A model generated the notes under the pieces. That model was not told the DNA's origin, ran no database searches, and saw only the letters and a program-made list of their open reading frames with translations. A stretch of DNA of 64,000 bases from Paracoccaceae bacterium. Lineage in GTDB: Bacteria > Pseudomonadota > Alphaproteobacteria > Rhodobacterales > Rhodobacteraceae. The translations under genes and the position numbers were made by a program. The stretch covers positions 1 through 64,000 of the forward strand of contig JAHRVG010000028.1 of NCBI GenBank assembly GCA_019090795.1, read 5' to 3'. Shown piece after piece: positions 43,935 through 52,226 of the stretch (position 1 is its first letter; the number at the start of each line of letters is the position of its first letter).

Positions 43935-44813
43935 ATGCAATCTCAACCCGACAAACTCCGCGCCCTTTTGACCGAAGATCAGATCATTGTGATGCCCTGT
44001 TGCTTTGATCCGCTTTCAGCCAAGTTAATTGCACAAGAAGGGTTTCCACTGACTTTCATGTCCGGTTTTGCCGCCTCTGCTGCGCGGCTGGGGATGCCGG
44101 ACACGGGGTTGATGTCTTATGGCGAGGTGATCGACCAAGGACGTAACATTTGTAGTGCTGTTAACATCCCTGTCATCGGGGACGGTGATACGGGATATGG
44201 CAATGCGCTGAACGTGCGGCGCACGGTGCAGGGGTTCGCAGCGGCGGGATTTGCTGCGGTGATGATCGAGGATCAGGTTGCGCCAAAACGCTGTGGCCAC
44301 ACTGCGGGCAAGGCTGTGGTTGGGCGCGAGGAAGCTTTTGAGCGCATTCAGGCCGCTGTTGATGCGCGCGCCGAGGGCAGCGATATCCTGATCCTGGCCC
44401 GCACTGATGCGCGTCATGGGCATGGCTTGGACGAAGCCATTTACCGTGCTCAGCGTTTCCACGAAATCGGCGCGGATATTTTGTTTGTCGAAGCTCCGCG
44501 CAGCGAGGAAGAGATGCGCATGATTTGTGATCAACTGCCCGGCCCGAAAATGGCCAATCTAGTGGAAGGTGGCCTGACCCCATATTTGCCGCCTGCTGAA
44601 TTGCAAGAGATCGGCTTTGCGATTGTGGCTTATCCAATCGCCCTGTTATCTGCTGCAATGCAGGCGATGACCACAGCGTTGCAGCAATTTAAAACCGGGG
44701 TGGCAGCACCGGAAATCCTGATGCCGTTTGATGAAATGAAAACCCGCATTGGGTTTGATGATTACTTTGAAGCCGAGAAAAAATACGCAAGGCGACTTTC
44801 TCAAAAGGACTGA
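43935..44813 (+). CDS. Isocitrate lyase/PEP mutase superfamily protein
   Basis: Protein of 292 residues with the superfamily's PKRCGH motif (the lyase catalytic Cys), GDGDTGYGN metal loop, MIEDQ and RTDARHGHGLDEAI. It may be a methylisocitrate lyase, oxaloacetate decarboxylase or carboxyphosphonoenolpyruvate mutase-like enzyme; the exact reaction cannot be assigned. A strong ribosome site CTAGGAGG precedes the ATG. It stands alone between the signalling pair and recR. Confidence 0.85.
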   Translation: MQSQPDKLRALLTEDQIIVMPCCFDPLSAKLIAQEGFPLTFMSGFAASAARLGMPDTGLMSYGEVIDQGRNICSAVNIPVIGDGDTGYGNALNVRRTVQGFAAAGFAAVMIEDQVAPKRCGHTAGKAVVGREEAFERIQAAVDARAEGSDILILARTDARHGHGLDEAIYRAQRFHEIGADILFVEAPRSEEEMRMICDQLPGPKMANLVEGGLTPYLPPAELQEIGFAIVAYPIALLSAAMQAMTTALQQFKTGVAAPEILMPFDEMKTRIGFDDYFEAEKKYARRLSQKD

Positions 44814-44891
44814 ACGCCAACGCCCTAAGGTTTGGCATTTACGAGGCTCGCCACTTATGTATGCTTTGGGAAACTGAGGTGGGCGGCTGTT

Positions 44892-45491
44892 ATGGACGGA
44901 AATAATCAGGATATAGATAACTTGATCCAGCTTTTGGCTAAACTGCCGGGGTTGGGGCCGCGCTCGGCGCGCCGTGCGGTTTTGCATCTGATCAAGAAGC
45001 GGACGTTGCTGCTGACGCCGATGGCGGATGCGATGTTTGCTGTTGCCACCACGGCGCGGGAATGTCTGGTGTGTGGCAACATCGGCACGGCAGACCGCTG
45101 TGATATTTGCGAGGCCCCCAAGCGGGCACAGGGGCAAATTTGTGTGGTCGAGGATGTGGCGGATCTCTGGGCAATGGAACGCTCAAATGTGTTCAAGGGG
45201 CGCTATCATGTCTTGGGCGGATCCCTGTCGGCGCTTGATGGAATCGGCCCAGAGGAATTGCGCATTCCCCAGTTGATTGATCGCGTGGCAAAAGAGGAAA
45301 TCACCGAAGTAATTTTCGCCCTGAATGCCACCGTTGATGGACAGACTACGGCGCATTACATTGCTGATCAGCTGGAGCACCTGAATGTGGCTGTTACGTC
45401 GCTTGCACAGGGGGTGCCGATCGGGGGAGAGCTGGATTATCTGGATGACGGAACGATTTCAGCAGCCCTGAAAGCACGTAAATCTGTTTGA
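44892..45491 (+). CDS. recR: Recombination mediator RecR
   Basis: Protein of 199 residues that loads RecA with RecF/RecO. The HhH motif is [19 protein letters not shown]. The zinc finger is C-X2-C ... C-X2-C ([16 protein letters not shown]). A Toprim domain follows ([15 protein letters not shown] ... [15 protein letters not shown]). The start is ATG 44892; an ORF from 44832 adds an unrelated leader. Confidence 0.94.
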   Translation: MDGNNQDIDNLIQLLAKLPGLGPRSARRAVLHLIKKRTLLLTPMADAMFAVATTARECLVCGNIGTADRCDICEAPKRAQGQICVVEDVADLWAMERSNVFKGRYHVLGGSLSALDGIGPEELRIPQLIDRVAKEEITEVIFALNATVDGQTTAHYIADQLEHLNVAVTSLAQGVPIGGELDYLDDGTISAALKARKSV

Positions 45492-45525
45492 GCGAAGGCG
45501 GGGGGCCACCCCGGGTTTCAGATTG

Positions 45526-46326
45526 CTAAGGCGCAACTCCGTTGGCAGCCAACCACGCTTGCCATTGTTCGGCCGAACCTTTGAAGGCATTGATATCCGC
45601 GTCCCCTTCAATGCCGGGTACAACGCCAGTACTGGTGTATTGCCAGAAAGCCCATTTTCGGCCCGGGTATCGGTCGCTTGGATGATCGGCAACCGAACGC
45701 AGCCAGAAATCGTACCCCGATACCCGCCACAGTTGGTTGTCTTGATAATAATCGGGGGTGGCGTAGATCACCGGGCGTTTGCCGTAATGCTTGCTGATAC
45801 GTTCTAAGAACACTCGCATTTCGCGGCGTACCTTGCTCGGCTCCGGGCGTAGTTTGCAACTGGGGGAGCGCGGGTTCCATTCGATGTCGAGAACCGGCGG
45901 CAACATTTTTGCATCGCGCGGAACGTTGCGGATGAACCAGCGCGCTTGCTCGGCGGCGGTTCTGCAGAAGTAATAGTAATGATAAGCCCCGCGCAATACA
46001 CCTGCACGGCGTGCGGCGCGCCAGTTCTCCGTAAAACGCTCATCCAGATGATCGCCACCTTCGGTTGCCTTGATGTAGGCAAAAGACACATTTGCGCGGC
46101 GGACTTGTTCCCAGTCTATCCGGTTTTGATACCGTGCCACGTCTATGCCATGAATTGCATAAGTCCAGGGTTTACGGGCGGTCCATTCATAGGGATCAGA
46201 ATCGCCAAATTGCGGTGCGGGCCGGTTTGTGATGCTCTTGGACGCGGCTGTCTGTATCACTGGGGTGGAGGGCGCAGTGCAAGCCGTTACAAAAACGGCA
46301 ATCAAAAGGGCAACAAAAACACGCAA
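45526..46326 (-). CDS. GH25 lysozyme-like lipoprotein
   Basis: Family-25 glycoside hydrolase (muramidase) of about 267 residues. The DxE and catalytic features are present as GIDVARYQNRIDW, YIKATEGGDHLDERF, YHYYYF and PPVLDIEWNP. A lipobox (VFVTAC) ends the signal peptide, so it is probably anchored to the outer membrane or periplasm. I start at TTG 46326 (CAGGTG upstream), because the signal peptide then begins normally; a GTG at 46377 would add 17 residues. Confidence 0.85.
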   Translation of the reverse strand: MRVFVALLIAVFVTACTAPSTPVIQTAASKSITNRPAPQFGDSDPYEWTARKPWTYAIHGIDVARYQNRIDWEQVRRANVSFAYIKATEGGDHLDERFTENWRAARRAGVLRGAYHYYYFCRTAAEQARWFIRNVPRDAKMLPPVLDIEWNPRSPSCKLRPEPSKVRREMRVFLERISKHYGKRPVIYATPDYYQDNQLWRVSGYDFWLRSVADHPSDRYPGRKWAFWQYTSTGVVPGIEGDADINAFKGSAEQWQAWLAANGVAP

Positions 46327-46563
46327 TTGGACACCTGCTGAAAACGGTACAGTTGGACTCAGGTTAGACCAGCGCACGAAGAAATTCGCCTAAAAAGAGA
46401 GGGGAGGCCGGAATGGTGCTGGTTTCCGCTTGTCCTATGCCCGAACAACTCGGCAACACCCCGTGTTGTTGCTACAGTGATCATACAGTTACCCATTGCA
46501 ATTATGCCGTTTTCAATCAAGGTAACGCCAGTACCGTTTTTACCAGTTCCTTTGGCCTCCTGG

Positions 46564-47598
46564 ATGTCTAGAAAAAACACAATCCTCGTAACCGGTGGTT
46601 CCGGTTTTATCGCTAAACACATTATCCGCCAATTGCTGGATGAGGGTTATCGCGTGCGGGCCTCTGTACGGTCGGCTGCACGTGAAAACGAGGTTAGACT
46701 GGCGGTCGGGCAAAACATCAAAGAAACCGTCGATCTGGAGAAGATGCTGAATTTTGTGCATCTGGATTTGAATTCGGACGAGGGATGGCAAGAGGCCCTG
46801 CAAGGGGTTGGGGCATTGATACATACGGCTTCTCCGTTTCCGATGAACCAGCCAACAAACGAGGATGACGTGATACGGCCAGCTGTTGAAGGCACGCTAA
46901 GGGCGCTTCGTGCTTCCCATGATGCGGGAGTCGAGCGGGTGGTCATGACCTCTTCAATTGTGGCAATTATCCACAAGCGATTGGCTGCCGGGCGTTCGCG
47001 TTACAATGAGGCCGACTGGACAGACTTGAATTCGCCACAGGCAACGGCCTATTCAAAATCAAAAACCCTGGCCGAGAAAGCCGCCTGGTCTTTTACGCGC
47101 GAGCATCCGGAGATGAAGCTGACCGTGATCAATCCTGGGTTGGTTCTGGGGCCGGCTCTGGATGGAAAAATAGGTACGTCGCTGAAGGTTATTCAACGCC
47201 TGTTGAGCGGTAAAGACCCGCTGGTACCGCAAATTGGGTTTGCTATCGTGGATGTGCGGGATGTGGCCACCATGCATGTGCGTGCTTTGCAACGGCCCGA
47301 AAGTGCGGGGTCTCGGTTCATTGCCACCGAGAGATTTATCTGGATGCGGGATATGGCTGCAATACTGAAAGCCGAATACAGTGAGCGCCGGATCCCCACC
47401 CGTTTGGCACCGGATTTCCTGATCAAGTTGATCGCCCTGTTTGACAGGACGATGCAATCCGCGGTTCCAATGCTGGGGGTTGAGCAACATCTTGATAACA
47501 CGGCCGCCAGCGAAGTTTTGGGCATGGAGTTTATCGAGGCTCGACAAGCTGTCAAAACCTCAGCCGCCAGTCTTATTCGCGATCATTTGGTGGATTAA
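46564..47598 (+). CDS. NAD-dependent epimerase/dihydroflavonol-4-reductase family protein
   Basis: Extended short-chain dehydrogenase of 344 residues. The Rossmann motif VTGGSGFIAKHIIRQLL lies at the N-terminus. The catalytic Tyr-Lys is YSKSK, and VDVRDVATMHVRAL is the DFR-type substrate region. I chose ATG 46564; the frame is open 29 codons further, but that stretch is not family-like. Substrate unknown. Confidence 0.85.
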   Translation: MSRKNTILVTGGSGFIAKHIIRQLLDEGYRVRASVRSAARENEVRLAVGQNIKETVDLEKMLNFVHLDLNSDEGWQEALQGVGALIHTASPFPMNQPTNEDDVIRPAVEGTLRALRASHDAGVERVVMTSSIVAIIHKRLAAGRSRYNEADWTDLNSPQATAYSKSKTLAEKAAWSFTREHPEMKLTVINPGLVLGPALDGKIGTSLKVIQRLLSGKDPLVPQIGFAIVDVRDVATMHVRALQRPESAGSRFIATERFIWMRDMAAILKAEYSERRIPTRLAPDFLIKLIALFDRTMQSAVPMLGVEQHLDNTAASEVLGMEFIEARQAVKTSAASLIRDHLVD

Positions 47599-47655
47599 AA
47601 ATCGATTCTCCCTTTTTTTTACCTGAAGTACATGCAGGTTTAGGCTGACAAGAAA

Positions 47656-48819
47656 ATGACTCCAGAAATATCCAACCCCGCGCCCCAATGGCTTTTGCGT
47701 TTGTGTTTTCTTGCGCTGTTTTTTGCGGTGGTGCGCAATCTGTTACCGCCGAATGCTTTCACCGCAACGGTATTGTTGTTTGACTATGAGTTTGGCTTGA
47801 TCCGGCGTGGCTTGATCGGCGAAATTGCCAATCTGTTTTGGGGGGATACGGTTTCGCGCGGCGAAGTTTTCCTGCTTACTGTTGTTACCACCCTGTTTGG
47901 CGTCATTGCTGCTGTTTTGCTGTTCTTCCGACGCTTCCCCCAAACAATAGCGGGGGTTTTGCTGCTGGTTCTTGTCTTCAGCTCTTTTGCCTTTGCCGCG
48001 ATTATTGCCAGCACCGGATACATAGACCTTGTGCTGATCGGCTTGGTTTGTCTGTCCCTGTTCAGCAGCCCGGCAAAGGCCAGCGGAATTGCCATGCGCC
48101 TTGCTGTATGCGCCCTTGGTATGATGATGCACGAAGTGATGTTGCCCTATTTCACTGTGTTCTTTGCTTTTGACATCTGGATTTCCCGACCCACGCAAAA
48201 GTTCCTGCCCCGTGCGTCCCTGTCCATTTTTCCAATGGTTGCCAGTTTGGTTGCTTTGCTGGTGCTGATAAACTGGGGCCAGTTGCCGGATGCGGAAATC
48301 GCACAATTTCTGCAGTACATAGATTTGAAGTCTGAATTCACCGCTGAACCAGAGGCAACCATTGTGATGGAGCGCACAATCGGGGATAACCTGCAGGTGA
48401 TGGCGCAAAAGCGGCAGATGATGGATTACCGCTCTTGGGTTCTGTTTGATGGCCTTAGCCTGTTTGCCATGACGCTTTGGGTGCTTTGGTTAAACTTCAA
48501 ACTGCTGCGCCCTGATGCGGATATGGTTACACGCATGTTGCTGGTGGCGGCAATTCTCGCACCGCTGAGCTTGAACCTCATAGCCTTTGACGTGGTCCGT
48601 TTCGGCGCTATGTCGGTTTTTGTCGGATTCCTTGCCATAAGCAGCCAGTTGCGCGCCGACGCCGAAGTTCAGCACCGGTTGTCCGATTTGATGTCATGGC
48701 CCCTGTTCGTGACCGTGCTGCTGATTAACCTGAATATCGCGGTCAACCAGATGAACACCGGCGAGGGCCACCAAGGGCTGTTTCCATGGGTGTTGGTTGA
48801 ACAATTAGGCTGGTTGTAG
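47656..48819 (+). CDS. Polytopic membrane protein, function unknown
   Basis: Protein of 387 residues with about nine to ten transmembrane helices. A motif FDYEFGLIRRGLIGEI follows the first helix. I have seen DY.FG.IRRGLIG in membrane proteins of polysaccharide loci, which suggests a GT-C or polymerase-like fold, but no substrate or partner is visible. A conserved-looking MMMHEVMLPYF occurs in mid-protein. It is isolated, with tRNA-Trp downstream. Confidence 0.7.
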   Translation: MTPEISNPAPQWLLRLCFLALFFAVVRNLLPPNAFTATVLLFDYEFGLIRRGLIGEIANLFWGDTVSRGEVFLLTVVTTLFGVIAAVLLFFRRFPQTIAGVLLLVLVFSSFAFAAIIASTGYIDLVLIGLVCLSLFSSPAKASGIAMRLAVCALGMMMHEVMLPYFTVFFAFDIWISRPTQKFLPRASLSIFPMVASLVALLVLINWGQLPDAEIAQFLQYIDLKSEFTAEPEATIVMERTIGDNLQVMAQKRQMMDYRSWVLFDGLSLFAMTLWVLWLNFKLLRPDADMVTRMLLVAAILAPLSLNLIAFDVVRFGAMSVFVGFLAISSQLRADAEVQHRLSDLMSWPLFVTVLLINLNIAVNQMNTGEGHQGLFPWVLVEQLGWL

Positions 48820-48949
48820 CAGCAGCGAAATAACCAGTGTGCTGACCATTTGGTTGATAAGGAATAGCCACAGTAGGGCTGAATTCGGACCCAAGGTTAT
48901 CCGGAAACGCATTCGCGGGGTAAAACTGTCGCAAACAGATAAGTTACCC

Positions 48950-48978
48950 TTGCAACCTGCCGTCTTTCCCACTAATCC
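48950..48978 (+). promoter_or_regulatory. Putative promoter of tRNA-Trp
   Basis: TTGCAA (48950-48955) and TAATCC (48973-48978) are 17 bp apart, placing transcription start about 15 bases before the tRNA. Confidence 0.4.
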
Positions 48979-48999
48979 AAGCCACGTTATCTGGCCTTT

Positions 49000-49075
49000 A
49001 GGGGTTTAGCTCAGTTGGTAGAGCATCGGTCTCCAAAACCGAGGGTCGTGGGTTCGAGTCCCTCAGCCCCTGCCA
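49000..49075 (+). tRNA. tRNA-Trp (anticodon CCA)
   Basis: A complete cloverleaf of 76 nt. The acceptor stem AGGGGTT pairs with AGCCCCT. The anticodon loop CTCCAAA reads CCA at 49033-49035. The TTCGAGT T-loop is present, and the 3' CCA is encoded. Confidence 0.97.
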
Positions 49076-49149
49076 GATAACCTGATTTTCCTTTTCAGTG
49101 CGTATGTTGGCAGAGAATATCTGGCCCAATTATGAGCTTTGAGGATTCA

Positions 49150-49176
49150 GGGCGTCTCGGTATTTCCGAAACGCCC
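49150..49176 (-). terminator. Hairpin downstream of the YeeE/YedE gene
   Basis: GGGCGTCTCGG and CCGAAACGCCC form an 11-bp stem with one mismatch and a TATTT loop, 7 bases after the stop on the minus strand. There is no T-tract, so it is an mRNA end or stabiliser rather than a textbook terminator. Confidence 0.6.
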
Positions 49177-49183
49177 AAATGAT

Positions 49184-50287
49184 TTATCCACGCATCATGT
49201 CCCATTCCATGATTTTGACGCCGACGATACCGCCGATGATGATGAACGCCAGTGTGATGAATGATCCGGCGGCGAGAGTGGACAGGCCGGTCATGCCTTG
49301 GCCGATGGTGCACCCCAAGGATAGCACGGCACCGATACCCATCAGTGCGGCGCCCAGCATATTGCGTACCGCGTCACCTGAGTTGGCGAAGGTTGCGAGA
49401 TGGAATTTGCCCTTGGAAATGGCGCCAACAAACCCGCCAAGCAGCACGCCGATCAAGGTGACAACGCCAAATCCGGGCGCGCCCAATGCGGTGTAGCGCA
49501 TCAAATAGTCCAGCACGTCGCCGGAAGGGCGCGCGAAGCTGAGCGAGATCAGCGCGACAGGCACATCTGCGAAATCGTCTTGGGCCAGTGCGGTCAGCAA
49601 CCAGCCAGCGGTGACGCAGAGGCCAAGAGCCACGCCCGCGAAGATGTGGTTGGGGGATTTGCGGAATTCAGTACTCATGAAGCAATAGCCAAGGAGCGCG
49701 ACCAGAACGACAGCGAGGGAAACAGTGCGAGCCATGTCGTAATCCATGCCTGTCAGGCCTGCCAAGATATCGCCAAGGCCCTGGTATTCGATGTCCATGT
49801 CCGCCAGATTGATGGTGGAGGGCCCAAACAGGGCCACACGGACCGGGCCAAGCAAGCCGCCAATGGTCATGAAGCCGAACAGACCTGCGATGATCAGAAC
49901 AACAAGGGAGCGCAGGTCTCCTGCGCCGGTACGCACCAGGTTTTTCGACAGGCAACCGCCTGCGTAAACCATGCCAATACCAAATATCAAACCTCCGACG
50001 ATGTTGCCCAGCCAATTGAACTGAGGAGCCAAGAACTGCGAGGTGGTGAAATCAGCGACTTCCATAGAAGTCAGGATTGCGACACCGATGATGCTGACAG
50101 CACCGCCCAACAGCCACGACCGCAGTCGGCGATAATCGCCAAAGGACATAATGTCGTTGATCGATCCCATGGTGCAAAAATTGGTGATGTAGACGATGTA
50201 ACCAAACACCACCCCAATCAGCAATCCCCCCCAGCCGATATAAAACGCGGGGTCTTCGACCACCATTTCTTTCCAAGTGTCGATCAT
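49184..50287 (-). CDS. YeeE/YedE-family sulfur-compound transporter
   Basis: Inner-membrane protein of 367 residues with about nine to ten helices in two pseudo-repeats. The family's Cys-containing motifs are present: FCTMGSIND, AGGCLSKNLVR and LGCTIGQGMTG. By analogy with TsuA it may import thiosulfate or persulfidic sulfur through cysteine relays. It is last in the leftward operon from the dsr divergent promoter, which supports a role in sulfur supply to the rDsr pathway. A 14-bp inverted repeat lies just upstream. Confidence 0.88.
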   Translation of the reverse strand: MIDTWKEMVVEDPAFYIGWGGLLIGVVFGYIVYITNFCTMGSINDIMSFGDYRRLRSWLLGGAVSIIGVAILTSMEVADFTTSQFLAPQFNWLGNIVGGLIFGIGMVYAGGCLSKNLVRTGAGDLRSLVVLIIAGLFGFMTIGGLLGPVRVALFGPSTINLADMDIEYQGLGDILAGLTGMDYDMARTVSLAVVLVALLGYCFMSTEFRKSPNHIFAGVALGLCVTAGWLLTALAQDDFADVPVALISLSFARPSGDVLDYLMRYTALGAPGFGVVTLIGVLLGGFVGAISKGKFHLATFANSGDAVRNMLGAALMGIGAVLSLGCTIGQGMTGLSTLAAGSFITLAFIIIGGIVGVKIMEWDMMRG

Positions 50288-50309
50288 TTCTTGCTCCCCT
50301 TTGTTGTAT

Positions 50310-50349
50310 ACGCATTAACACATAGCGCTATTAGCATGTGTTAATGCGT
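50310..50349. repeat. 14-bp perfect inverted repeat between cysG and YeeE/YedE genes
   Basis: ACGCATTAACACAT and ATGTGTTAATGCGT are perfect arms separated by 12 bases that include TAGCGCTA. It lies 23 bases before the YeeE/YedE start. It may act as an operator for an independently regulated transporter or as an RNA hairpin; the arms lack a T-tract. Confidence 0.6.
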
Positions 50350-50365
50350 CTGGGAACATATTTTC

Positions 50366-51805
50366 CTAGAGCGAGTCTTTGGGGGCCAGCGACATCGAGA
50401 ATTTGGCGTCCTGATTGTCAGTGAACCAGCGTAATTTGTCGCGCAGGTTTACGACGCCGCCGATGATGATGATTGAGGGGCCTTTGAACCGGGCTTCTGT
50501 GGCTTTTTCGTACAGATCACTGATGGTGCCCGTAACAATCCGCTGGTTTGGCCGCGTGCCGTTGTCGATGATTGCGGCGGGGGTTTGGGGGTCTGCACCA
50601 TGTTCGGCAAAGCCTTCGGAAAGGATTTTCAGGCTCGACAGTCCCATGTAGATCGCGACGGTCTGGTTGGGGCGCAGCAAAACTTCCCAATCCAGTTCTA
50701 ACACGCCGTCTTTGCCGTGGGCGGTGATGAAAATGCAGGATTGTGCGTAATCGCGGTGGGTGAGCGGGATGCCCGAGTAGGTGGAACAGCCAGAAGCAGC
50801 GGAAATGCCGGGAACGACCTGAAAAGGGATTTTATGTTCGGCCAGCATTTCAATTTCTTCGCCGCCACGCCCAAAGATGAACGGATCACCGCCTTTGAGG
50901 CGCAACACCCGCTTACCCTCTTTTGCAAGGCGCACCATCAGGGCTGAGATGTCCTCTTGGAACATGGTGTGGTGGTCGGGGCGTTTGCCCACGTAAATGC
51001 GCTCTGCGTCGCGGCGGATCAGTTCCAGAATTCCATCGCCGACCAAGCGGTCGTAAAGCACCACATCGGCCCGCTGCATCAAACGCAGCGCGCGGAAAGT
51101 GAGCAGGTCAGGATCGCCGGGGCCTGCGCCGACAAGGAAGACTTCGCCTTGGGCTGAGGGATCTTGACCGGATTGCATGTCGGTTAGGGTCTGTTGTAAT
51201 TGCGCCTTAGCTCCTTCGACGTCACCCGAAAGGAAGCGGTCCCCAACGGGGCCGTCGATCATGGCTTCCCAGAAACGGCGTCGGCCACGGGTTTGCTTGA
51301 TGCCGGAAAGCACCTGATCGCGGAACTTGCCAAGAAACCCGGCCATGCGGCCATAGGCGGGGGGCAGCATGGATTCGATGCGCGCGCGCAGGATGCGGGC
51401 GATAACGGGGGCGGTGCCACCCGAGCTGATGGCGATAACAAGCGGCGATCGATCAACAACTGACGGGGTGATGAAATCGCAATACTCGCAAACATCTGCC
51501 ACATTGGCGAGCACGCCTTCTGCCTTGGCGGCGTCAAACAGGATTTTGTCGCGGGATCCAATTTCGGACGCGCCATAGGCAACAATTGCGCCTTTGAAAT
51601 CCGCAGCCTCTGCTGTTCGCGCGTGGTGGGTCAAATCCGGGTTGTCGCGAAAAGCGTTGAATTCGTCGCTGAGGATTTCATCAAACACATGAACCTTGGC
51701 CCCGGCCAGCAGCGCCCGTTCCACGCGCCGCGCCGCGACAGTGGTGCCACCGTCGACGATGACTTTTTTGTCGCGAATGTCCAGAAAGATGGGGAGAAAG
51801 TCCAT
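50366..51805 (-). CDS. cysG: Siroheme synthase (CysG: methyltransferase and ferrochelatase/dehydrogenase)
   Basis: Fused protein of 479 residues. The N-terminal half oxidises precorrin-2 and inserts iron; its nucleotide motif reads VDGGTTVAARRV instead of the usual GGGxVAxRK. The C-terminal half is the SUMT methyltransferase (VGAGPGDPDLLTFRAL; RLKGGDPFIFGRGGEE; ITAHGKDG). It supplies siroheme for DsrAB, coded in the divergent operon. It lies 15 bases after a small unknown gene. Confidence 0.93.
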   Translation of the reverse strand: MDFLPIFLDIRDKKVIVDGGTTVAARRVERALLAGAKVHVFDEILSDEFNAFRDNPDLTHHARTAEAADFKGAIVAYGASEIGSRDKILFDAAKAEGVLANVADVCEYCDFITPSVVDRSPLVIAISSGGTAPVIARILRARIESMLPPAYGRMAGFLGKFRDQVLSGIKQTRGRRRFWEAMIDGPVGDRFLSGDVEGAKAQLQQTLTDMQSGQDPSAQGEVFLVGAGPGDPDLLTFRALRLMQRADVVLYDRLVGDGILELIRRDAERIYVGKRPDHHTMFQEDISALMVRLAKEGKRVLRLKGGDPFIFGRGGEEIEMLAEHKIPFQVVPGISAASGCSTYSGIPLTHRDYAQSCIFITAHGKDGVLELDWEVLLRPNQTVAIYMGLSSLKILSEGFAEHGADPQTPAAIIDNGTRPNQRIVTGTISDLYEKATEARFKGPSIIIIGGVVNLRDKLRWFTDNQDAKFSMSLAPKDSL

Positions 51806-51820
51806 GGCTTGCCTCTTGGG

Positions 51821-52033
51821 TTAGCTGTCGTGTTCCTTGGCCCAATCCTGCAACTGGGCGCCAAAAGCGGCGGCATTCGCAGGATCGAGTTCGAAGATGG
51901 TAAAACGGCGGTTTTCGCGCAGGGTAATACGCAGCATGTTCAGCCCGTTGTCGTGGGCGACATTTTTAAGGGTGACGTGCTTATTGAATGGAAATTCGAA
52001 TTTGGCCACATCGGTTATGATTTCTTCAGTCAT
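51821..52033 (-). CDS. Small conserved-looking protein in the siroheme operon
   Basis: Unrecognised soluble protein of 70 residues, mostly beta-like, with FEFPFNKHVTLKNV and RRFTIFELDPANAAAFG. No cysteines. Its start overlaps the end of the next small gene by 8 bases, and cysG follows after 15 bases, so all are co-translated. It may be an accessory to sulfur enzyme maturation, but that is guessed only from place. Confidence 0.65.
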   Translation of the reverse strand: MTEEIITDVAKFEFPFNKHVTLKNVAHDNGLNMLRITLRENRRFTIFELDPANAAAFGAQLQDWAKEHDS

Positions 52034-52223
52034 ATTTTAACCCCCGTGCAAAAATCGCCTCTAGCCGCCATTCCCATTTCTTGGGGGTATCGCGGTAATC
52101 GGGCTTTAGGTCAAACTCGATGAACATTTGGCCGGATTCGGCGGCATGTGCAATCAGTAGTTCGAGTTTTTCAAAAGTATCCACCTCTGGATGCTGAATA
52201 ATAAGATCGCTGAGCTTTGCCAT
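52026..52223 (-). CDS. Small unknown protein in the siroheme operon
   Basis: Unrecognised protein of 65 residues, probably mixed alpha/beta (LSDLIIQHPEVDTFEKLELL; QMFIEFDLKPDYRDTPKKWE). It starts three bases after the dioxygenase gene and overlaps the next small gene by 8 bases. Function unknown. Confidence 0.62.
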   Translation of the reverse strand: MAKLSDLIIQHPEVDTFEKLELLIAHAAESGQMFIEFDLKPDYRDTPKKWEWRLEAIFARGLKYD

Positions 52224-52226
52224 TGT

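Noticed and set aside
49400-50344. Plus-strand ORF of 314 codons opposite the YeeE/YedE gene
   Set aside because: It has low hydrophobicity and a composition typical of antisense to a membrane protein; the minus strand encodes a clear transporter with conserved Cys motifs.
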